In this document: one piece after another, positions 8,832 through 19,643 of the stretch | Layout of the letters: every line of letters starts with the position of its first letter | Position numbering within the stretch: position 1 is the first letter of the stretch | Assembly (NCBI GenBank): GCA_934661165.1 | Contig: CAKUJB010000012.1 | Span: forward strand, 1 to 24,845 | Direction: 5' to 3' | Source of the DNA: an uncultured Microbacteriaceae bacterium | GTDB taxonomy: Bacteria; Actinomycetota; Actinomycetes; Actinomycetales; Microbacteriaceae | Length of the DNA: 24,845 bases | Notes under the pieces: generated by a model | Told to the model about the DNA's origin: nothing | Databases searched by the model: none | Seen by the model: the letters and a program-made list of their open reading frames with translations, nothing else | Position numbers and translations under genes: made by a program

Positions 8832-9439
8832 CGGCGCGCGCTCCCCGTCGTCGCGGCCGGGCCGAGCACGGCGAGCGCGAGTCGGAGCAGCAGCGCGGCC
8901 CCCGCCTCCGGCGACTCGGCGGCGATCTCCGCGACGGCCTCGACGGCGCGCCGCTCCTGGAAGCCGAGACCGACGAGCGCGGTGACCGCCTCCGCCTGGG
9001 CAGCCGAGGACGCCGCCGGGGCGGGCGCCTCGGCGGCCAGGTGCGCGAGCCTGCCGTGCAGCGAGATCGTGATGAGCTTCGCCGTCTTGGGCCCGATCCC
9101 GGAGACCTTGCGGAACGCGGCGTCGTCCTCGGCGGCGACCGCCGCGGCGACCTGGGACGGCGTGAGCTCCGCGAGCACGCCGAGCGCCGACTTCGGTCCG
9201 ACGCCGCTGACGGTGCGCAGCAGGTCGAAGACCTCGAGGGCCTCCCGCGAGTCGAAGCCGATCAGGCTCATGTCGTCCTCGCGGACGATGAGCGCGGTGT
9301 GGACGAATGCGTCGGCCCCCACTCGCAGCTCGAGCGCGTGACGCGGGGTGAGCAGGATCGCGTAGCCGACGCCGCCGACCTCGAGCACGAGCGTCGCACC
9401 CGCGACCGCCTGGACGGTCCCCCGGAGCGACGCGATCAT
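8828..9439 (-). CDS. ruvA: Holliday junction DNA-binding subunit RuvA
   Basis: RuvA binds the four-way junction and loads RuvB. The 203-residue protein begins MIASLRGTV, typical for the OB-fold domain. It has two helix-hairpin-helix motifs (VSGVGPKSA near 77-85 and VSGIGPKTA near 112-120) and a C-terminal domain III ([15 protein letters not shown]), which contacts RuvB, after an Ala/Pro linker. The ATG at 9439 was chosen because the OB fold starts there and because TAGGCT ends seven bases before it; the longer upstream reading is non-coding for this family. A LexA-like box lies just upstream. The stop overlaps the ruvB start. Confidence 0.96.
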   Translation of the reverse strand: MIASLRGTVQAVAGATLVLEVGGVGYAILLTPRHALELRVGADAFVHTALIVREDDMSLIGFDSREALEVFDLLRTVSGVGPKSALGVLAELTPSQVAAAVAAEDDAAFRKVSGIGPKTAKLITISLHGRLAHLAAEAPAPAASSAAQAEAVTALVGLGFQERRAVEAVAEIAAESPEAGAALLLRLALAVLGPAATTGSARR

Positions 9440-9446
9440 GCGACCA

Positions 9447-9452
9447 AGCCTA
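9447..9452 (-). promoter_or_regulatory. Leaderless -10 box for ruvAB
   Basis: Minus-strand TAGGCT ends seven bases before the ruvA ATG, the spacing expected of a leaderless transcript. It lies between ruvC and ruvA, so ruvAB can be transcribed apart from ruvC. Confidence 0.55.
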
Positions 9453-9461
9453 GTCGAGCAT

Positions 9462-9477
9462 TCGTAGCTATGTTCGA
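9462..9477 (-). promoter_or_regulatory. LexA/SOS-like operator upstream of ruvA
   Basis: On the minus strand the site reads TCGAACATAGCTACGA. Against the actinobacterial LexA consensus TCGAAC-N4-GTTCGA, the first half matches at 6 of 6 positions and the second at 4 of 6. It sits where the -35 region of the ruvA promoter should be and overlaps the ruvC 3' end. Ruv genes are LexA-controlled in several actinobacteria, which fits. Confidence 0.55.
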
Positions 9478-10028
9478 CTGCCGCGGGCGTGTCGCTCCGC
9501 GTCGCGCCAGGCCCGCTGCGCCGGCGTGACCGTCGCATCCTCCGTCGGCGCGGCCCCACCGCCGACCCAGGCGTGGCAGAGTGCGAGCGCGAGCGCGTCC
9601 GCGGCGTCGGCGGGCCGCGGCGCTTCGGCGAGCCCGAGGATGCGCGTCACCATCGCCGCGACCTGGCGCTTGTCGGCGCTGCCGTAGCCGGTGACCGCGG
9701 CCTTCACCGCGCTCGGCGTGTGCGTCCCGACCGGCAGCCCCGCGCGGGCGGCGCGCTCGAGCACGAGCCCAGCGGCCTGCGCCGTGCCCATGACGGTCCG
9801 GAGGTTGTGCTGCGCGAAGACCTGCTCGACCGCGACCGCGTCGGGGCGGTGCGCGACGAGGAGCGCGTCGAGGCCGTCGCCGATCGCCAGGAGGCGCTGT
9901 GCGACCGGGAGCGCGGGGTCGGTGCGGAGCACGCCGACGGCGACGAGCTCGGCAGTACGATTCCGGCGGACGTCGATGACGCCGAAGCCGCAGCGGGTGA
10001 GGCCGGGGTCGATCCCGAGGATGCGCAT
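9468..10028 (-). CDS. ruvC: Crossover junction endodeoxyribonuclease RuvC
   Basis: RuvC is the dimeric resolvase that cuts Holliday junctions symmetrically. The 186-residue protein starts [16 protein letters not shown] with the first acidic metal ligand D7. E68 lies in VAVEQVF. The C-terminal acidic pair is in [12 protein letters not shown] (D141 and D144). The segments [13 protein letters not shown] and [13 protein letters not shown] are standard for the family. The last 25 residues are a charged extension. The start lies 16 bases after the yebC stop, preceded by GAGGCGGG, and the gene is probably cotranscribed with yebC. Confidence 0.97.
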   Translation of the reverse strand: MRILGIDPGLTRCGFGVIDVRRNRTAELVAVGVLRTDPALPVAQRLLAIGDGLDALLVAHRPDAVAVEQVFAQHNLRTVMGTAQAAGLVLERAARAGLPVGTHTPSAVKAAVTGYGSADKRQVAAMVTRILGLAEAPRPADAADALALALCHAWVGGGAAPTEDATVTPAQRAWRDAERHARGSRT

Positions 10029-10044
10029 GGTCCCGCCTCGCGGA

Positions 10045-10806
<762 letters not shown>

Positions 10807-10816
10807 GCCGAGAATT

Positions 10817-12312
<1,496 letters not shown>

Positions 12313-12316
<4 letters not shown>

Positions 12317-12813
12317 CGCCGCACACCCGCCCTCCGGAGCTCGAGCTCGACGTAGCCCTCGAGGTCGAGGGCGCCGTCCGCTCCCACGATCGAGCGTAGC
12401 CGCGCCCGCCGATCGGCTCCTCGCAGTCGCGGGACGAGCCAGACGAGCGCGATGATCGCGAGCGGCACGAGCGCGACGGCGAGGCCGGCGAGCACGGCCA
12501 CGGCGATCACGACCTGCTGGAAGCTCTCCCCCGCCTCGACCATCGACGTGCCGGCGCCGCCCGCCGCCGCGAAGGGCGCCGCGACGTGCTCGCCGAGCAG
12601 CGGGATGCCGGCGAGCGCGGACTCGGCGTCCTGCATCGCGTTCCGGAACCCGCCGCCGGCGTCGACGGCGAGCCGCCCGATCTCGCCGAGACCGGCGATG
12701 AGCCCGCCGATGACGATGCCCGCGGCGATCGCGGCCACGGCCACGAGGCCCGCGAACACGTCGGCGGCGATCTGTCGCGCACGCTGGTCGGAGTAGTCGC
12801 TGTACCACCGCAT
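12313..12813 (-). CDS. Small two-helix membrane protein of unknown function
   Basis: A 166-residue protein that I do not recognise. It starts MRWYSDYSDQRARQIAADV and has a hydrophobic segment around residues 20-42 (AGLVAVAAIAAGIVIGGLIAG, in pieces). A soluble Ala/Gly-rich stretch of about 60 residues follows, then a second membrane segment (VVIAVAVLAGLAVALVPLAIIALVWL, in pieces), and a basic C-terminus ending LRRAGVRR. Both termini are probably cytoplasmic by the positive-inside rule. ATG at 12813 is preferred over the in-frame ATG at 12831 and GTG at 12843 because CATGCT six bases upstream looks like a -10 box of a leaderless transcript. The stop overlaps the aspA start by ATGA, so it is coupled to aspA; a direct link in function is only inference. 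Confidence 0.75.
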
Positions 12814-12870
12814 TCGCCCAGCATGGCCCATCCCACGGCGCACCGCACCCGGGGATGCACGCGTGGGGTG

Positions 12871-13461
12871 CTACGCGGCGCGGACGCGGTCGAGGAACCG
12901 CGCGTGGAAGCGCAGCTCCCCGTTCATCTCCGGGTGGAACGACGTGCCGAGCAGCGGGCCCTGCTCGACCGCGACGACGCGGCCGTCCGGGAGCGCGGCG
13001 AGGGCCGTCGCCCGGGGGCCGAGCTCCTCGACGACGGGTGCGCGGATGAAGACGGCGTGGACCGGCGGCCCGCCGAGCGCCGGCACGTCGAGGTCGATCT
13101 CGAACGACTCGACCTGCGGGCCGAAGGCGTTGCGCCGCACGACGAGATCGAGCCCGCCGAACGTCTCCTGGCCGTCGATCGCGTCGCGGAGCGTGTCGGC
13201 GAGGCAGATGAGCCCCGCGCAGGTGCCGTACACGGGCATGCCGGCTGCGATCCGGCGACGGATCGGCTCGGCGAGGTCGAAGACGCGCGAGAGCTTGTCG
13301 ATGACGCTCGACTCCCCACCGGGGATGACGAGGCCAGAGACGGCGTCGAGCTCGCTCGGCCGACGCACCTCGACGACCTCCGCGCCGAGCGCGGTGAGTG
13401 CCGCGACATGCTCCCGGACATCGCCCTGCAGGGCGAGGACCCCGACGAGCGGCGGCGTCAC
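12871..13461 (-). CDS. pdxT: Pyridoxal 5'-phosphate synthase glutaminase subunit PdxT
   Basis: PdxT hydrolyses glutamine and channels ammonia to PdxS for B6 synthesis. The 196-residue protein is a class I glutamine amidotransferase. It has [13 protein letters not shown] at the start, IPGGESS (46-52), the nucleophile C81 in GTCAGLI, and H176 and E178 in FHPEMNGE completing the triad. [11 protein letters not shown] is also conserved. GTG at 13461 is the start: it overlaps the pdxS stop as GTGA, and the family's N-terminus fits exactly. The long upstream in-frame reading is a shadow of pdxS. The gene forms an operon with pdxS. Confidence 0.96.
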   Translation of the reverse strand: MTPPLVGVLALQGDVREHVAALTALGAEVVEVRRPSELDAVSGLVIPGGESSVIDKLSRVFDLAEPIRRRIAAGMPVYGTCAGLICLADTLRDAIDGQETFGGLDLVVRRNAFGPQVESFEIDLDVPALGGPPVHAVFIRAPVVEELGPRATALAALPDGRVVAVEQGPLLGTSFHPEMNGELRFHARFLDRVRAA

Positions 13462-14345
13462 CAGCCCCGCTCGGCGAGCCGGTGCGGTGCCGGCACATCG
13501 GCGACGTTGATGCCGACCATCGCCTCGCCGAGCCCTCGGGAGACCTCGGCGATGACGGCGGGGTCGGTGTACGCCGCGGTCGCCTTGACGATCGCCTTCG
13601 CGCGGGCCGCCGGGTTCCCGGACTTGAAGATGCCGGAGCCGACGAAGACGCCGTCCGCGCCGAGCTGCATCATCATCGCGGCGTCCGCGGGTGTCGCGAC
13701 GCCGCCGGCGACGAAAAGGACGACTGGGAGCTTGCCCGTCGCGGCGACCTCGGCGACGAGCTCGTACGGCGCCTGCAGCTCCTTCGCCGCGACGTAGAGC
13801 TCGTCCTTCGTCTTCGCCGTGAGGGCGTTGATCTCGCTGAGGATCGTGCGGATGTGCCGCGTCGCCTCGGAGACGTCGCCGGTGCCGGCCTCGCCCTTCG
13901 AGCGGATCATCGCGGCGCCCTCCGTGATGCGGCGCAGCGCCTCGCCGAGGTTCGTCGCCCCGCAGACGAACGGCACCGTGAAGGGCCACTTGTCGATGTG
14001 GTTGACGTAGTCGGCCGGCGAGAGGACCTCGGACTCGTCGATGTAGTCGACGCCGAGGGACTGGAGCACCTGCGCCTCGACGAAGTGGCCGATGCGCGCC
14101 TTGGCCATGACCGGGATGGAGACCGCGTCGATGATGCCGTCGATGAGATCGGGGTCGCTCATGCGCGCGACGCCGCCCTGGGCGCGGATGTCCGCGGGGA
14201 CCCGCTCGAGCGCCATGACGGCGACCGCACCGGCGTCCTCGGCGATCTTCGCCTGCTCCGCGTCGACGACGTCCATGATGACGCCGCCCTTCAGCATCTC
14301 CGCGAGTCCGCGCTTGACGCGGCTCGTGCCCACTTCAGAAGTCAT
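13458..14345 (-). CDS. pdxS: Pyridoxal 5'-phosphate synthase lyase subunit PdxS
   Basis: PdxS condenses ribose 5-phosphate, glyceraldehyde 3-phosphate and ammonia to make pyridoxal phosphate in the DXP-independent pathway. The 295-residue TIM-barrel protein keeps the key residues: D25 in [10 protein letters not shown]82 in MAKARIGHF and K150 in [10 protein letters not shown]. It also has [21 protein letters not shown] (in pieces) and the second phosphate site [10 protein letters not shown]. The ATG at 14345 is preceded by TAGAAT with eight bases between, so the message is probably leaderless. The stop is coupled to pdxT. Confidence 0.97.
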   Translation of the reverse strand: MTSEVGTSRVKRGLAEMLKGGVIMDVVDAEQAKIAEDAGAVAVMALERVPADIRAQGGVARMSDPDLIDGIIDAVSIPVMAKARIGHFVEAQVLQSLGVDYIDESEVLSPADYVNHIDKWPFTVPFVCGATNLGEALRRITEGAAMIRSKGEAGTGDVSEATRHIRTILSEINALTAKTKDELYVAAKELQAPYELVAEVAATGKLPVVLFVAGGVATPADAAMMMQLGADGVFVGSGIFKSGNPAARAKAIVKATAAYTDPAVIAEVSRGLGEAMVGINVADVPAPHRLAERGW

Positions 14346-14353
14346 AGTGGTCG

Positions 14354-14359
14354 ATTCTA
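14354..14359 (-). promoter_or_regulatory. Leaderless -10 box for pdxST
   Basis: Minus-strand TAGAAT lies eight bases before the pdxS ATG and overlaps the stop codon of the HIT gene. It allows pdxST to be expressed separately from thrS-HIT. Confidence 0.55.
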
Positions 14360-14935
14360 CTTCGGCCAGGCGTCCGCGATGTCCCGCCGGACGTCGCCGA
14401 GCAGCCGAGGCAGCGCCTTCGTCCCGGCGATGATCGGGAAGAAGTTCGCGTCGAGCGCCCAGCGCGGCACGACGTGCTGATGCAGGTGATCCGCGATTCC
14501 CGCGCCGGCAATGCGTCCCTGGTTCATTCCGATGTTGAATCCGTGCGCGCGAGCGGTCTCCGTCAGCACCCGCATCGCGGTCTGCGTGAGCGCGCCGATC
14601 TCCGCGACCTCCTCGGGCGTCGCCTCGTCATACAGCGCAACATGCCGGTACGGGCATACGAGGAGGTGGCCCGAGTTGTATGGGAAGAGGTTGAGGAGGA
14701 CGAATGCGTGCTCGCCGCGCGCGACGATGAGCCCCTCCTCGTCGGGCAGGCCCGGGGCGAGGCAGAACGGGCAGTCGTCCTCGCTCGGCATCTGGCCCTG
14801 CTGCAGGTAGACGACGCGGTGCGGCGTCCAGAGCCGCTGGAACGAGTCGGGCACGCCCGCGAACCGCTTCGCGAACTCGGCGTGCGGGAACTGCGTGCCG
14901 TCGTAGTCGTCGGGGATGTCGCCGAGCATGACCAT
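14357..14935 (-). CDS. HIT-family protein, Ap4A phosphorylase-like
   Basis: A 192-residue histidine-triad nucleotide hydrolase/transferase. The triad [10 protein letters not shown] places His at 150, 152 and 154. There is an upstream CPFC pair (55-58), probably part of a zinc site, and [19 protein letters not shown] (in pieces), which forms the nucleotide pocket. The mycobacterial homologue beside thrS (Rv2613c) is a diadenosine tetraphosphate phosphorylase, and the gene context here is the same. ThrRS-type enzymes can make Ap4A, so the pairing makes sense. ATG at 14935 begins two bases after the thrS stop, with CAGGTG upstream; ATG at 14929 is an alternative. The exact substrate is inferred. 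Confidence 0.9.
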   Translation of the reverse strand: MVMLGDIPDDYDGTQFPHAEFAKRFAGVPDSFQRLWTPHRVVYLQQGQMPSEDDCPFCLAPGLPDEEGLIVARGEHAFVLLNLFPYNSGHLLVCPYRHVALYDEATPEEVAEIGALTQTAMRVLTETARAHGFNIGMNQGRIAGAGIADHLHQHVVPRWALDANFFPIIAGTKALPRLLGDVRRDIADAWPK

Positions 14936-14937
14936 GG

Positions 14938-16899
14938 CTACACCTGCGACTTCCGCGCGATGGCGTCGCGGATGCGGGCGATCGCGTCGGCGACCGGCAC
15001 GCCGTTGTCCTGACTGCCGTCGCGGAGGCGGAAGCTCACCGTCCCGGCGCCCTCGTCGGTGTCGCCGGCGATGAGGACGTACGGGATCTTCTGCAGCGAC
15101 GCATTCCTGATCTTCTTCTGCATGCGCTCGTCCGACACGTCGAGCTCCGCACGGATGCCGGCGGCGCGCAGCTGCGCGAAGACGCCTTCGAGGTACGGCA
15201 CATGGTGGTCGGCGATCGGCACCCCGACCACCTGAACCGGGGCGAGCCACACCGGGAACGCGCCCGCGTAGTGCTCGAGCAGGATCGCGAAGAACCGCTC
15301 GATCGAGCCCATGAGCGCGCGGTGGATCATGATGGGGCGCTGCTTCGAGCCGTCGGCGGCCGTGTACTCGAGGTCGAACCGCTCGGGGAGGTTCGGGTCG
15401 ACCTGCACGGTCGACAGCTGCCAGGTGCGGCCGAGCGCGTCCTTCGTCTTGAGGTCGATCTTCGGGCCGTAGAAGGCGGCCTCGCCGGGGACCTCGGTGA
15501 GGCGCAGGCCGGAGTCGAGGGCGACGCGACGCAGCGCATTCGTCGAGACCTCCCAGTACTCGTCAGAGCCGATCCACTTCGCCTTCTCGTCGTCCTTCAT
15601 GGACAGCTCGAGCTCGAACTCGCTCAGGCCGAAGTCGCGCAGCAGCGAGAGCACGAACTCGAGGACCTTCGCGACCTCGTCCTCGAGCTGGTCGGGGGTG
15701 ACGAAGAGGTGCGCGTCGTCCTGCGTGAAGCCGCGGACGCGGGTGAGGCCGTGCAGGGCGCCGGACAGCTCGTTGCGGTAGACGGTCCCGTTCTCGGTGA
15801 GACGCATCGGGAGGTCGCGGTAGCTGCGCGGGCGCTCCTTGTAGATGAGGATGTGCATCGGGCAGTTCATCGGCTTGAGGTAGTAGTCGACGCCCGGCTT
15901 CGTCACCTCGCCCGTGATCGCGTCGCGCTCCTCGTCCATGTGCAGCGGCGGCCACATGCCCTCCGCGTACGTCGCGAGGTGCCCGCTCGTCGCGAAGAGG
16001 TCGGCCTTCGAGATGTGCGGGGTGTAGACGACGCTGTAGCCCTCGGCGAGGTGGCGGGCGCGAGCGTGCGTCTCCATCTCGTGCCGGATGATGCCGCCGC
16101 GCGGGTGCCACACCGACAGACCCGAGCCGATCTCCTCGGGGAAGCTGAAGAGGTCGAGCTCGCGGCCGAGCCGCCGGTGGTCGCGCTTGGCGGCCTCCTC
16201 GAGGCGGGTCTGGTGGGCGCGCAGCTCGTCCTTGGTCGGCCAGGCCGTGCCGTAGACGCGCTGCAGCTGCGGATTGCGCTCACTGCCGCGCCAGTACGCG
16301 CCGGCGATGCGCTGCAGCGCCCAGCCATTGCCGATCATGCGGGTCGTCGGCAGGTGCGGGCCGCGGCAGAGGTCCTTCCACACCGTCTCCCCCGTCGCCG
16401 GGTCGACGTTGTCGTAGATCGTGAGCTCGCCGACGCCGACCTCGACCGACTCGCCGTCACGGCCGCGCTCGGCCTGCCCCTTGAGCCCGATGAGCTCGAG
16501 CTTGAAGGGCTCGTCGGCGAGCTCGGCGCGCGCCTCCTCGTCGGTGACGACGCGGCGCACGAATCGCTGCCCGGCCCGCTGGATGCGCTCCATCTCCTTC
16601 GAGATCGCCTTGAGCGCCTCCGGGGTGAGCGGCTCGTCGAGCTGGAAGTCGTAGTAGAAGCCGTCCTGGATGGGCGGGCCGATGCCGAGCTTCGCCTCGG
16701 GACTGATGCGCTGCATCGCCTGCGCGAGGACGTGGGCGGCCGAGTGGCGGAGGATCGCGAGCCCGTCCTCGGAGTCGATCGTGACCGGCTCGATCGTCTC
16801 CGTGCCCGTCACCGTCGCGGCCAGATCCTTGAGCTCGCCGTCGACGCGCATCGCGACGACGGAGCGATCGGTGAAGAGGTCGAATCCGGTGGGTGCCAC
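14938..16899 (-). CDS. thrS: Threonine-tRNA ligase
   Basis: Class II aminoacyl-tRNA synthetase that charges tRNA-Thr. The 653-residue product has the editing-domain [10 protein letters not shown] (His at 52 and 56) and further editing residues around CRGPHLP. The catalytic core contains KPMNCPMH (zinc ligand C346), [15 protein letters not shown], and TQDDAHLF (zinc-ligand His). A final His is in [12 protein letters not shown], and there is an anticodon-binding C-terminal domain ([17 protein letters not shown], in pieces). GTG at 16899 is preferred over TTG at 16908 because TAGGCT ends eight bases before the GTG and directly overlaps the TTG. With this start the N-terminal TGS domain looks short compared with the usual about 60 residues. 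The HIT gene follows after two bases. Confidence 0.95.
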   Translation of the reverse strand: MAPTGFDLFTDRSVVAMRVDGELKDLAATVTGTETIEPVTIDSEDGLAILRHSAAHVLAQAMQRISPEAKLGIGPPIQDGFYYDFQLDEPLTPEALKAISKEMERIQRAGQRFVRRVVTDEEARAELADEPFKLELIGLKGQAERGRDGESVEVGVGELTIYDNVDPATGETVWKDLCRGPHLPTTRMIGNGWALQRIAGAYWRGSERNPQLQRVYGTAWPTKDELRAHQTRLEEAAKRDHRRLGRELDLFSFPEEIGSGLSVWHPRGGIIRHEMETHARARHLAEGYSVVYTPHISKADLFATSGHLATYAEGMWPPLHMDEERDAITGEVTKPGVDYYLKPMNCPMHILIYKERPRSYRDLPMRLTENGTVYRNELSGALHGLTRVRGFTQDDAHLFVTPDQLEDEVAKVLEFVLSLLRDFGLSEFELELSMKDDEKAKWIGSDEYWEVSTNALRRVALDSGLRLTEVPGEAAFYGPKIDLKTKDALGRTWQLSTVQVDPNLPERFDLEYTAADGSKQRPIMIHRALMGSIERFFAILLEHYAGAFPVWLAPVQVVGVPIADHHVPYLEGVFAQLRAAGIRAELDVSDERMQKKIRNASLQKIPYVLIAGDTDEGAGTVSFRLRDGSQDNGVPVADAIARIRDAIARKSQV

Positions 16900-16907
16900 G
16901 AGACCCA

Positions 16908-16961
16908 AGCCTACTGCGGACGGCCTGTCGCCCCGCGGCCCCGACCGACCCGGGCTACCCT
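16908..16961. promoter_or_regulatory. Divergent leaderless promoters, thrS (-) and DUF3097 gene (+)
   Basis: TAGGCT on the minus strand (16908-16913) serves thrS, and TACCCT on the plus strand (16956-16961) serves the DUF3097 gene; the latter lies six bases before its GTG. Only 68 bases separate the two start codons, so the -35 regions overlap in the same short interval. Confidence 0.5.
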
Positions 16962-16967
16962 CGCCCG

Positions 16968-17807
16968 GTGGAGCACGACCGGTACGGCGCAGACGTCCTC
17001 GCGGGCGACTGGCGCACCGCCGGGCGACCCGCGGTGCGAGAGGTCACGGCCGAGCGAGACCTCGTCGTCGAGGTCGTCGAGGGCGGCTGGACCGGCGCGG
17101 TCGTGAACCACGACCGGGCGACCGTGGCCCTCGAGGATCGGCATGGCCGCGTCCGGCGATTCCCCTACGGGCTCGGCTTCCTCATCGACGGCGAGCTCGT
17201 GCGTCTCGTGCCACCGCCCCAAGCCCCCGTCGCGCACGCACCCGCGCGCACCGCGTCGGGGTCGGTCGCGATGCCCGCAGCCCGAGCCCGGGTCGCCCGC
17301 GCCGGACGGATCCTCGTCGAGGGCCGACACGACGCCGAGCTCGTCGAACGTGTCTGGGGCGACGACCTGCGCATCGAGGGCGTCGTCGTCGAGTATCTCG
17401 AGGGCGTCGACCATCTCCGCGCATTCCTCGACGACTTCCGCCCAGGTCCCGGTCGCCGGATCGGTGTGCTCGTCGACCATCTCGTGCCCGGCTCGAAGGA
17501 GTCGCGGATCGCGGACTCGGTCGCCGCCTCGCCGCACGGCCCACACACGCTCGTCCTCGGCCACCCGTACATCGACGTGTGGCAGGCGGTGACGCCGCGC
17601 GCACTCGGCATCGCCGCGTGGCCCGACGTGCCGCGCGGCATCGAGTGGAAGCACGGCGTCTGCGAGGCGCTCGGTTGGCCCCATGCCGACCAGGCCGACA
17701 TCGCTGCCGCATGGCGACGGATCCTCGGCCGGGTCCGCAGCTACGCCGACCTCGAGCCCTCGCTGCTCGGCCGGGTCGAGGAGCTCATCGACTTCGTCAC
17801 AGGCTGA
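16968..17807 (+). CDS. DUF3097 family protein
   Basis: A 279-residue actinobacterial protein of the DUF3097 family, whose biochemical role is not known. The N-terminal part ([21 protein letters not shown], in pieces) is followed by a small barrel-like segment ending [16 protein letters not shown]. Then comes a segment starting [20 protein letters not shown] with E118, and [17 protein letters not shown] with D170. The latter pattern resembles a TOPRIM fold (Glu after the first strand, Asp after a later one), but this is by eye. GTG at 16968 was chosen because TACCCT lies six bases upstream. The gene is divergent from thrS and overlaps the convergent HNH gene by 67 bases. Confidence 0.82.
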   Translation: MEHDRYGADVLAGDWRTAGRPAVREVTAERDLVVEVVEGGWTGAVVNHDRATVALEDRHGRVRRFPYGLGFLIDGELVRLVPPPQAPVAHAPARTASGSVAMPAARARVARAGRILVEGRHDAELVERVWGDDLRIEGVVVEYLEGVDHLRAFLDDFRPGPGRRIGVLVDHLVPGSKESRIADSVAASPHGPHTLVLGHPYIDVWQAVTPRALGIAAWPDVPRGIEWKHGVCEALGWPHADQADIAAAWRRILGRVRSYADLEPSLLGRVEELIDFVTG

Positions 17808-19168
17808 CCCCTGGAGGCCGCGACTCCCGGCGGCGACGTGGTGTGGATGCGCCCGCTCGGGGCACGCCACGTGATCGTGCCGTCGGAATGCTGTCGCAGG
17901 CCCCACCGCGTCTGATGCTTCAACGTGTGATGGCCGCGGCACAGATGCGCGAGGTTCCCCGGGGCGGTCTCGCCGCCGAACTGCCAGTCGATGCTGTGGT
18001 CGATGTCGCAGCCCCGGGCGAGCCGACCGCACCCCGGGAACCGGCAGGTCTGGTCCCGCAGGCGCAGCCACATGCGCAGGTCCGTGCTGATCGCATACCG
18101 ATCGCGGGAGAAGCCGAGCCGCGCACCCGTCTGCGGGTGCACGAGGAGGCGACGGAGCGAGGGCGCATTCGCCGCGAGCTGTCGGGCCGTCGCGGGGTCG
18201 ATCGGGACCGTCCCGTCGAGCATGGGCGGCTCAGCCGCCGGGCCGAGGAGACCCGCCGCGTCGTCGTCGAGCAGCGCCTGCACCGGGACCGTCACGACGA
18301 CCGTGGGCCGGATCCCCGCGAATCGCCCGAAGTCCCGGCCCCGCGCGACGCGGGCCTCGTGCGTGTCCGCGCCGCCCTGCTCCGCGCCGCGCTGCTCCGC
18401 CGCTTCGGCCGCGCCGCGGATGTAGTCGCCGACAAGGAAGTCGACCAGCAGGTCCGCCCGCCGCTGCCCGATCGTCCGCGGGTCGTCGATCCCGTCCTCG
18501 GCGTCGAGGTCCTCGACCCGATGCGCGAGGTCGGTGAGCCGATGGTCGATCCCGTGGGCCTCGACCGACGGCAGGTAGGCCCGGAGCCACGACATCCCAT
18601 CCGCCACGTCGTCGATCTCGACCCGCCGGTCCGCCTTGGCCGCCGTGTGCCGCTCGGACGCGGGGCGCACCTGGAATCGCTCGCGGAGCGCCACGAGTCG
18701 CGTGGTCAGTCGGGCGGGCGCGGCACCGGCCGCCACCTCGATCGCCGCCGCGCCGAACGCCGCGCGAAGCCCGCAGTCCAGTTCGGCGGCATGCATCGCG
18801 ATGAGCCGCACAGCGCGCCAGGGGATGCGGCCGTCCACCGCGGCATCGAGCACTCCCGGGAGCCACGCCGCGAGGATCGATGCCTCATCCATGAGACGCG
18901 ATGCCACCCATTCGGAGACGCGCAGCGCAATCGCGAGCTCCGCGCGAGTCGATCGCCGGACGAACTCCGCCTGCAGCGGACGCGAGGACTCGACGACGAG
19001 GCCGAGCTGCTCGCCGGCGAGCCGCGCGCGCTCGATGCGCCGTGCGCGCTCGGCCTGGAGGGCATCGATCTCGCGCTGGACCTCCTCGACCTCGGTGAGC
19101 GCCTCCCGCAGCCGCCCCTCGGCGGCCTCGAGCGCGATCGCCGAGCGATGCGTGACGGGAGCTTCCAT
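17741..19168 (-). CDS. HNH endonuclease signature / DUF222 domain protein
   Basis: A 475-residue protein of the DUF222-HNH family, abundant and multicopy in actinobacteria and of unclear role. Residues 1-60 form a coiled coil, then a helical DUF222 region (to about 300). The C-terminal HNH domain has C375 and C380 (TCRFPGC), DIDHSIDW (H391), N405, C410 and RGHHTLKH (H413, H414, H418), so the zinc and catalytic residues are intact. It may be a mobile or self-protecting nuclease, but no target is known. ATG at 19168 was chosen because the family N-terminus fits and CAGAGT lies six bases before it. The last 22 codons encode a Ser-rich tail that lies within the overlap with the DUF3097 gene. Confidence 0.88.
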   Translation of the reverse strand: MEAPVTHRSAIALEAAEGRLREALTEVEEVQREIDALQAERARRIERARLAGEQLGLVVESSRPLQAEFVRRSTRAELAIALRVSEWVASRLMDEASILAAWLPGVLDAAVDGRIPWRAVRLIAMHAAELDCGLRAAFGAAAIEVAAGAAPARLTTRLVALRERFQVRPASERHTAAKADRRVEIDDVADGMSWLRAYLPSVEAHGIDHRLTDLAHRVEDLDAEDGIDDPRTIGQRRADLLVDFLVGDYIRGAAEAAEQRGAEQGGADTHEARVARGRDFGRFAGIRPTVVVTVPVQALLDDDAAGLLGPAAEPPMLDGTVPIDPATARQLAANAPSLRRLLVHPQTGARLGFSRDRYAISTDLRMWLRLRDQTCRFPGCGRLARGCDIDHSIDWQFGGETAPGNLAHLCRGHHTLKHQTRWGLRQHSDGTITWRAPSGRIHTTSPPGVAASRGQPVTKSMSSSTRPSSEGSRSA

Positions 19169-19244
19169 GCCCCGACTCTGCCAGCCGCCATAGACATCGA
19201 AGCCGCCTCGCATCCGTGGCCGAGGCTCGGGGCCAGGCAAGGGA

Positions 19245-19264
19245 GATGAGCGCGTTCGCTCATC
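19245..19264. repeat. Perfect 8-bp inverted repeat, 4-base spacer
   Basis: GATGAGCG (19245-19252) and CGCTCATC (19257-19264) pair perfectly around CGTT. It lies in the 215-base interval between the divergent HNH and LEA-like genes and could be an operator or a hairpin. No T-tract follows, so an intrinsic terminator is unlikely. Confidence 0.65.
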
Positions 19265-19326
19265 GGCCGCACATGGCACGGATCGTCCCCAGACGCAATC
19301 CCGTCGCGGTATCCGGCGCGGCGCCC

Positions 19327-19332
19327 TACCGT
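19327..19332 (+). promoter_or_regulatory. Possible -10 box for the small LEA-like gene
   Basis: TACCGT fits TANNNT and lies 52 bases before the ATG, which would give a leader of about 45 bases holding the hairpin at 19343-19361. No clear -35 element is seen. Confidence 0.35.
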
Positions 19333-19342
19333 GCTCGCGACA

Positions 19343-19361
19343 GGCCGACCGCCGGTCGGCC
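19343..19361 (+). repeat. Perfect 8-bp hairpin in presumed 5' leader
   Basis: GGCCGACC (19343-19350) and GGTCGGCC (19354-19361) pair around GCC. The hairpin ends ten bases before the GGGAGG ribosome site of the next gene, so it could influence translation, or bind a repressor as DNA. Confidence 0.6.
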
Positions 19362-19383
19362 GCGAACACCCGGGAGGTACGAC

Positions 19384-19578
19384 ATGGGATTCCTCGATGA
19401 CGCGAAGGAGACGGCGGGCGCCGCCGCGGAGAAGGTCGGGCGCGCGGTCGACGACACGGTCGACCGCGTCAAAGACAAGGTCGACGAGATTCAGGCCGAT
19501 GTCGAGGTGAAGCGGGCCGAGGCTGAGGCGGCGTTCGTCAGGGCGCGCAACGAGGCGAAGGAGCGACTGCGCGACTGA
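19384..19578 (+). CDS. Small LEA-like / CsbD-like amphipathic helical protein
   Basis: A 64-residue, highly charged, Cys-free protein that appears to be one long amphipathic helix. The repeats AKETAGAAAEKVGRAVDDTV and RVKDKVDEI have the 11-residue flavour of LEA proteins, and the KETAGAAAEKVG region recalls CsbD. Such proteins are often made in stress, but no stress-type promoter was recognised. The ATG is well supported: GGGAGG at 19372-19377 with six bases between. It is preceded by a hairpin in the leader. The gene seems to be a single unit. Confidence 0.75.
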   Translation: MGFLDDAKETAGAAAEKVGRAVDDTVDRVKDKVDEIQADVEVKRAEAEAAFVRARNEAKERLRD

Positions 19579-19643
19579 GCCCGCGCCGCACTTCGTCGGG
19601 ACGCATCCGCGCGCGGCGGGTCGGCGGGACGGCGGGTCGCGCC

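Noticed and set aside
12845..12871. A terminator between pdxT and the membrane-protein gene
   Set aside because: GCACCC and GGGTGC can pair around 15 bases, but there is no T-tract and the stem is short.
19384..19578. Firm assignment of the small helical protein to CsbD with a SigB-type promoter
   Set aside because: The similarity to CsbD covers only a short segment, and no GTTT-N15-17-GGGTAT promoter was found upstream, so only a LEA-like/CsbD-like description is given.
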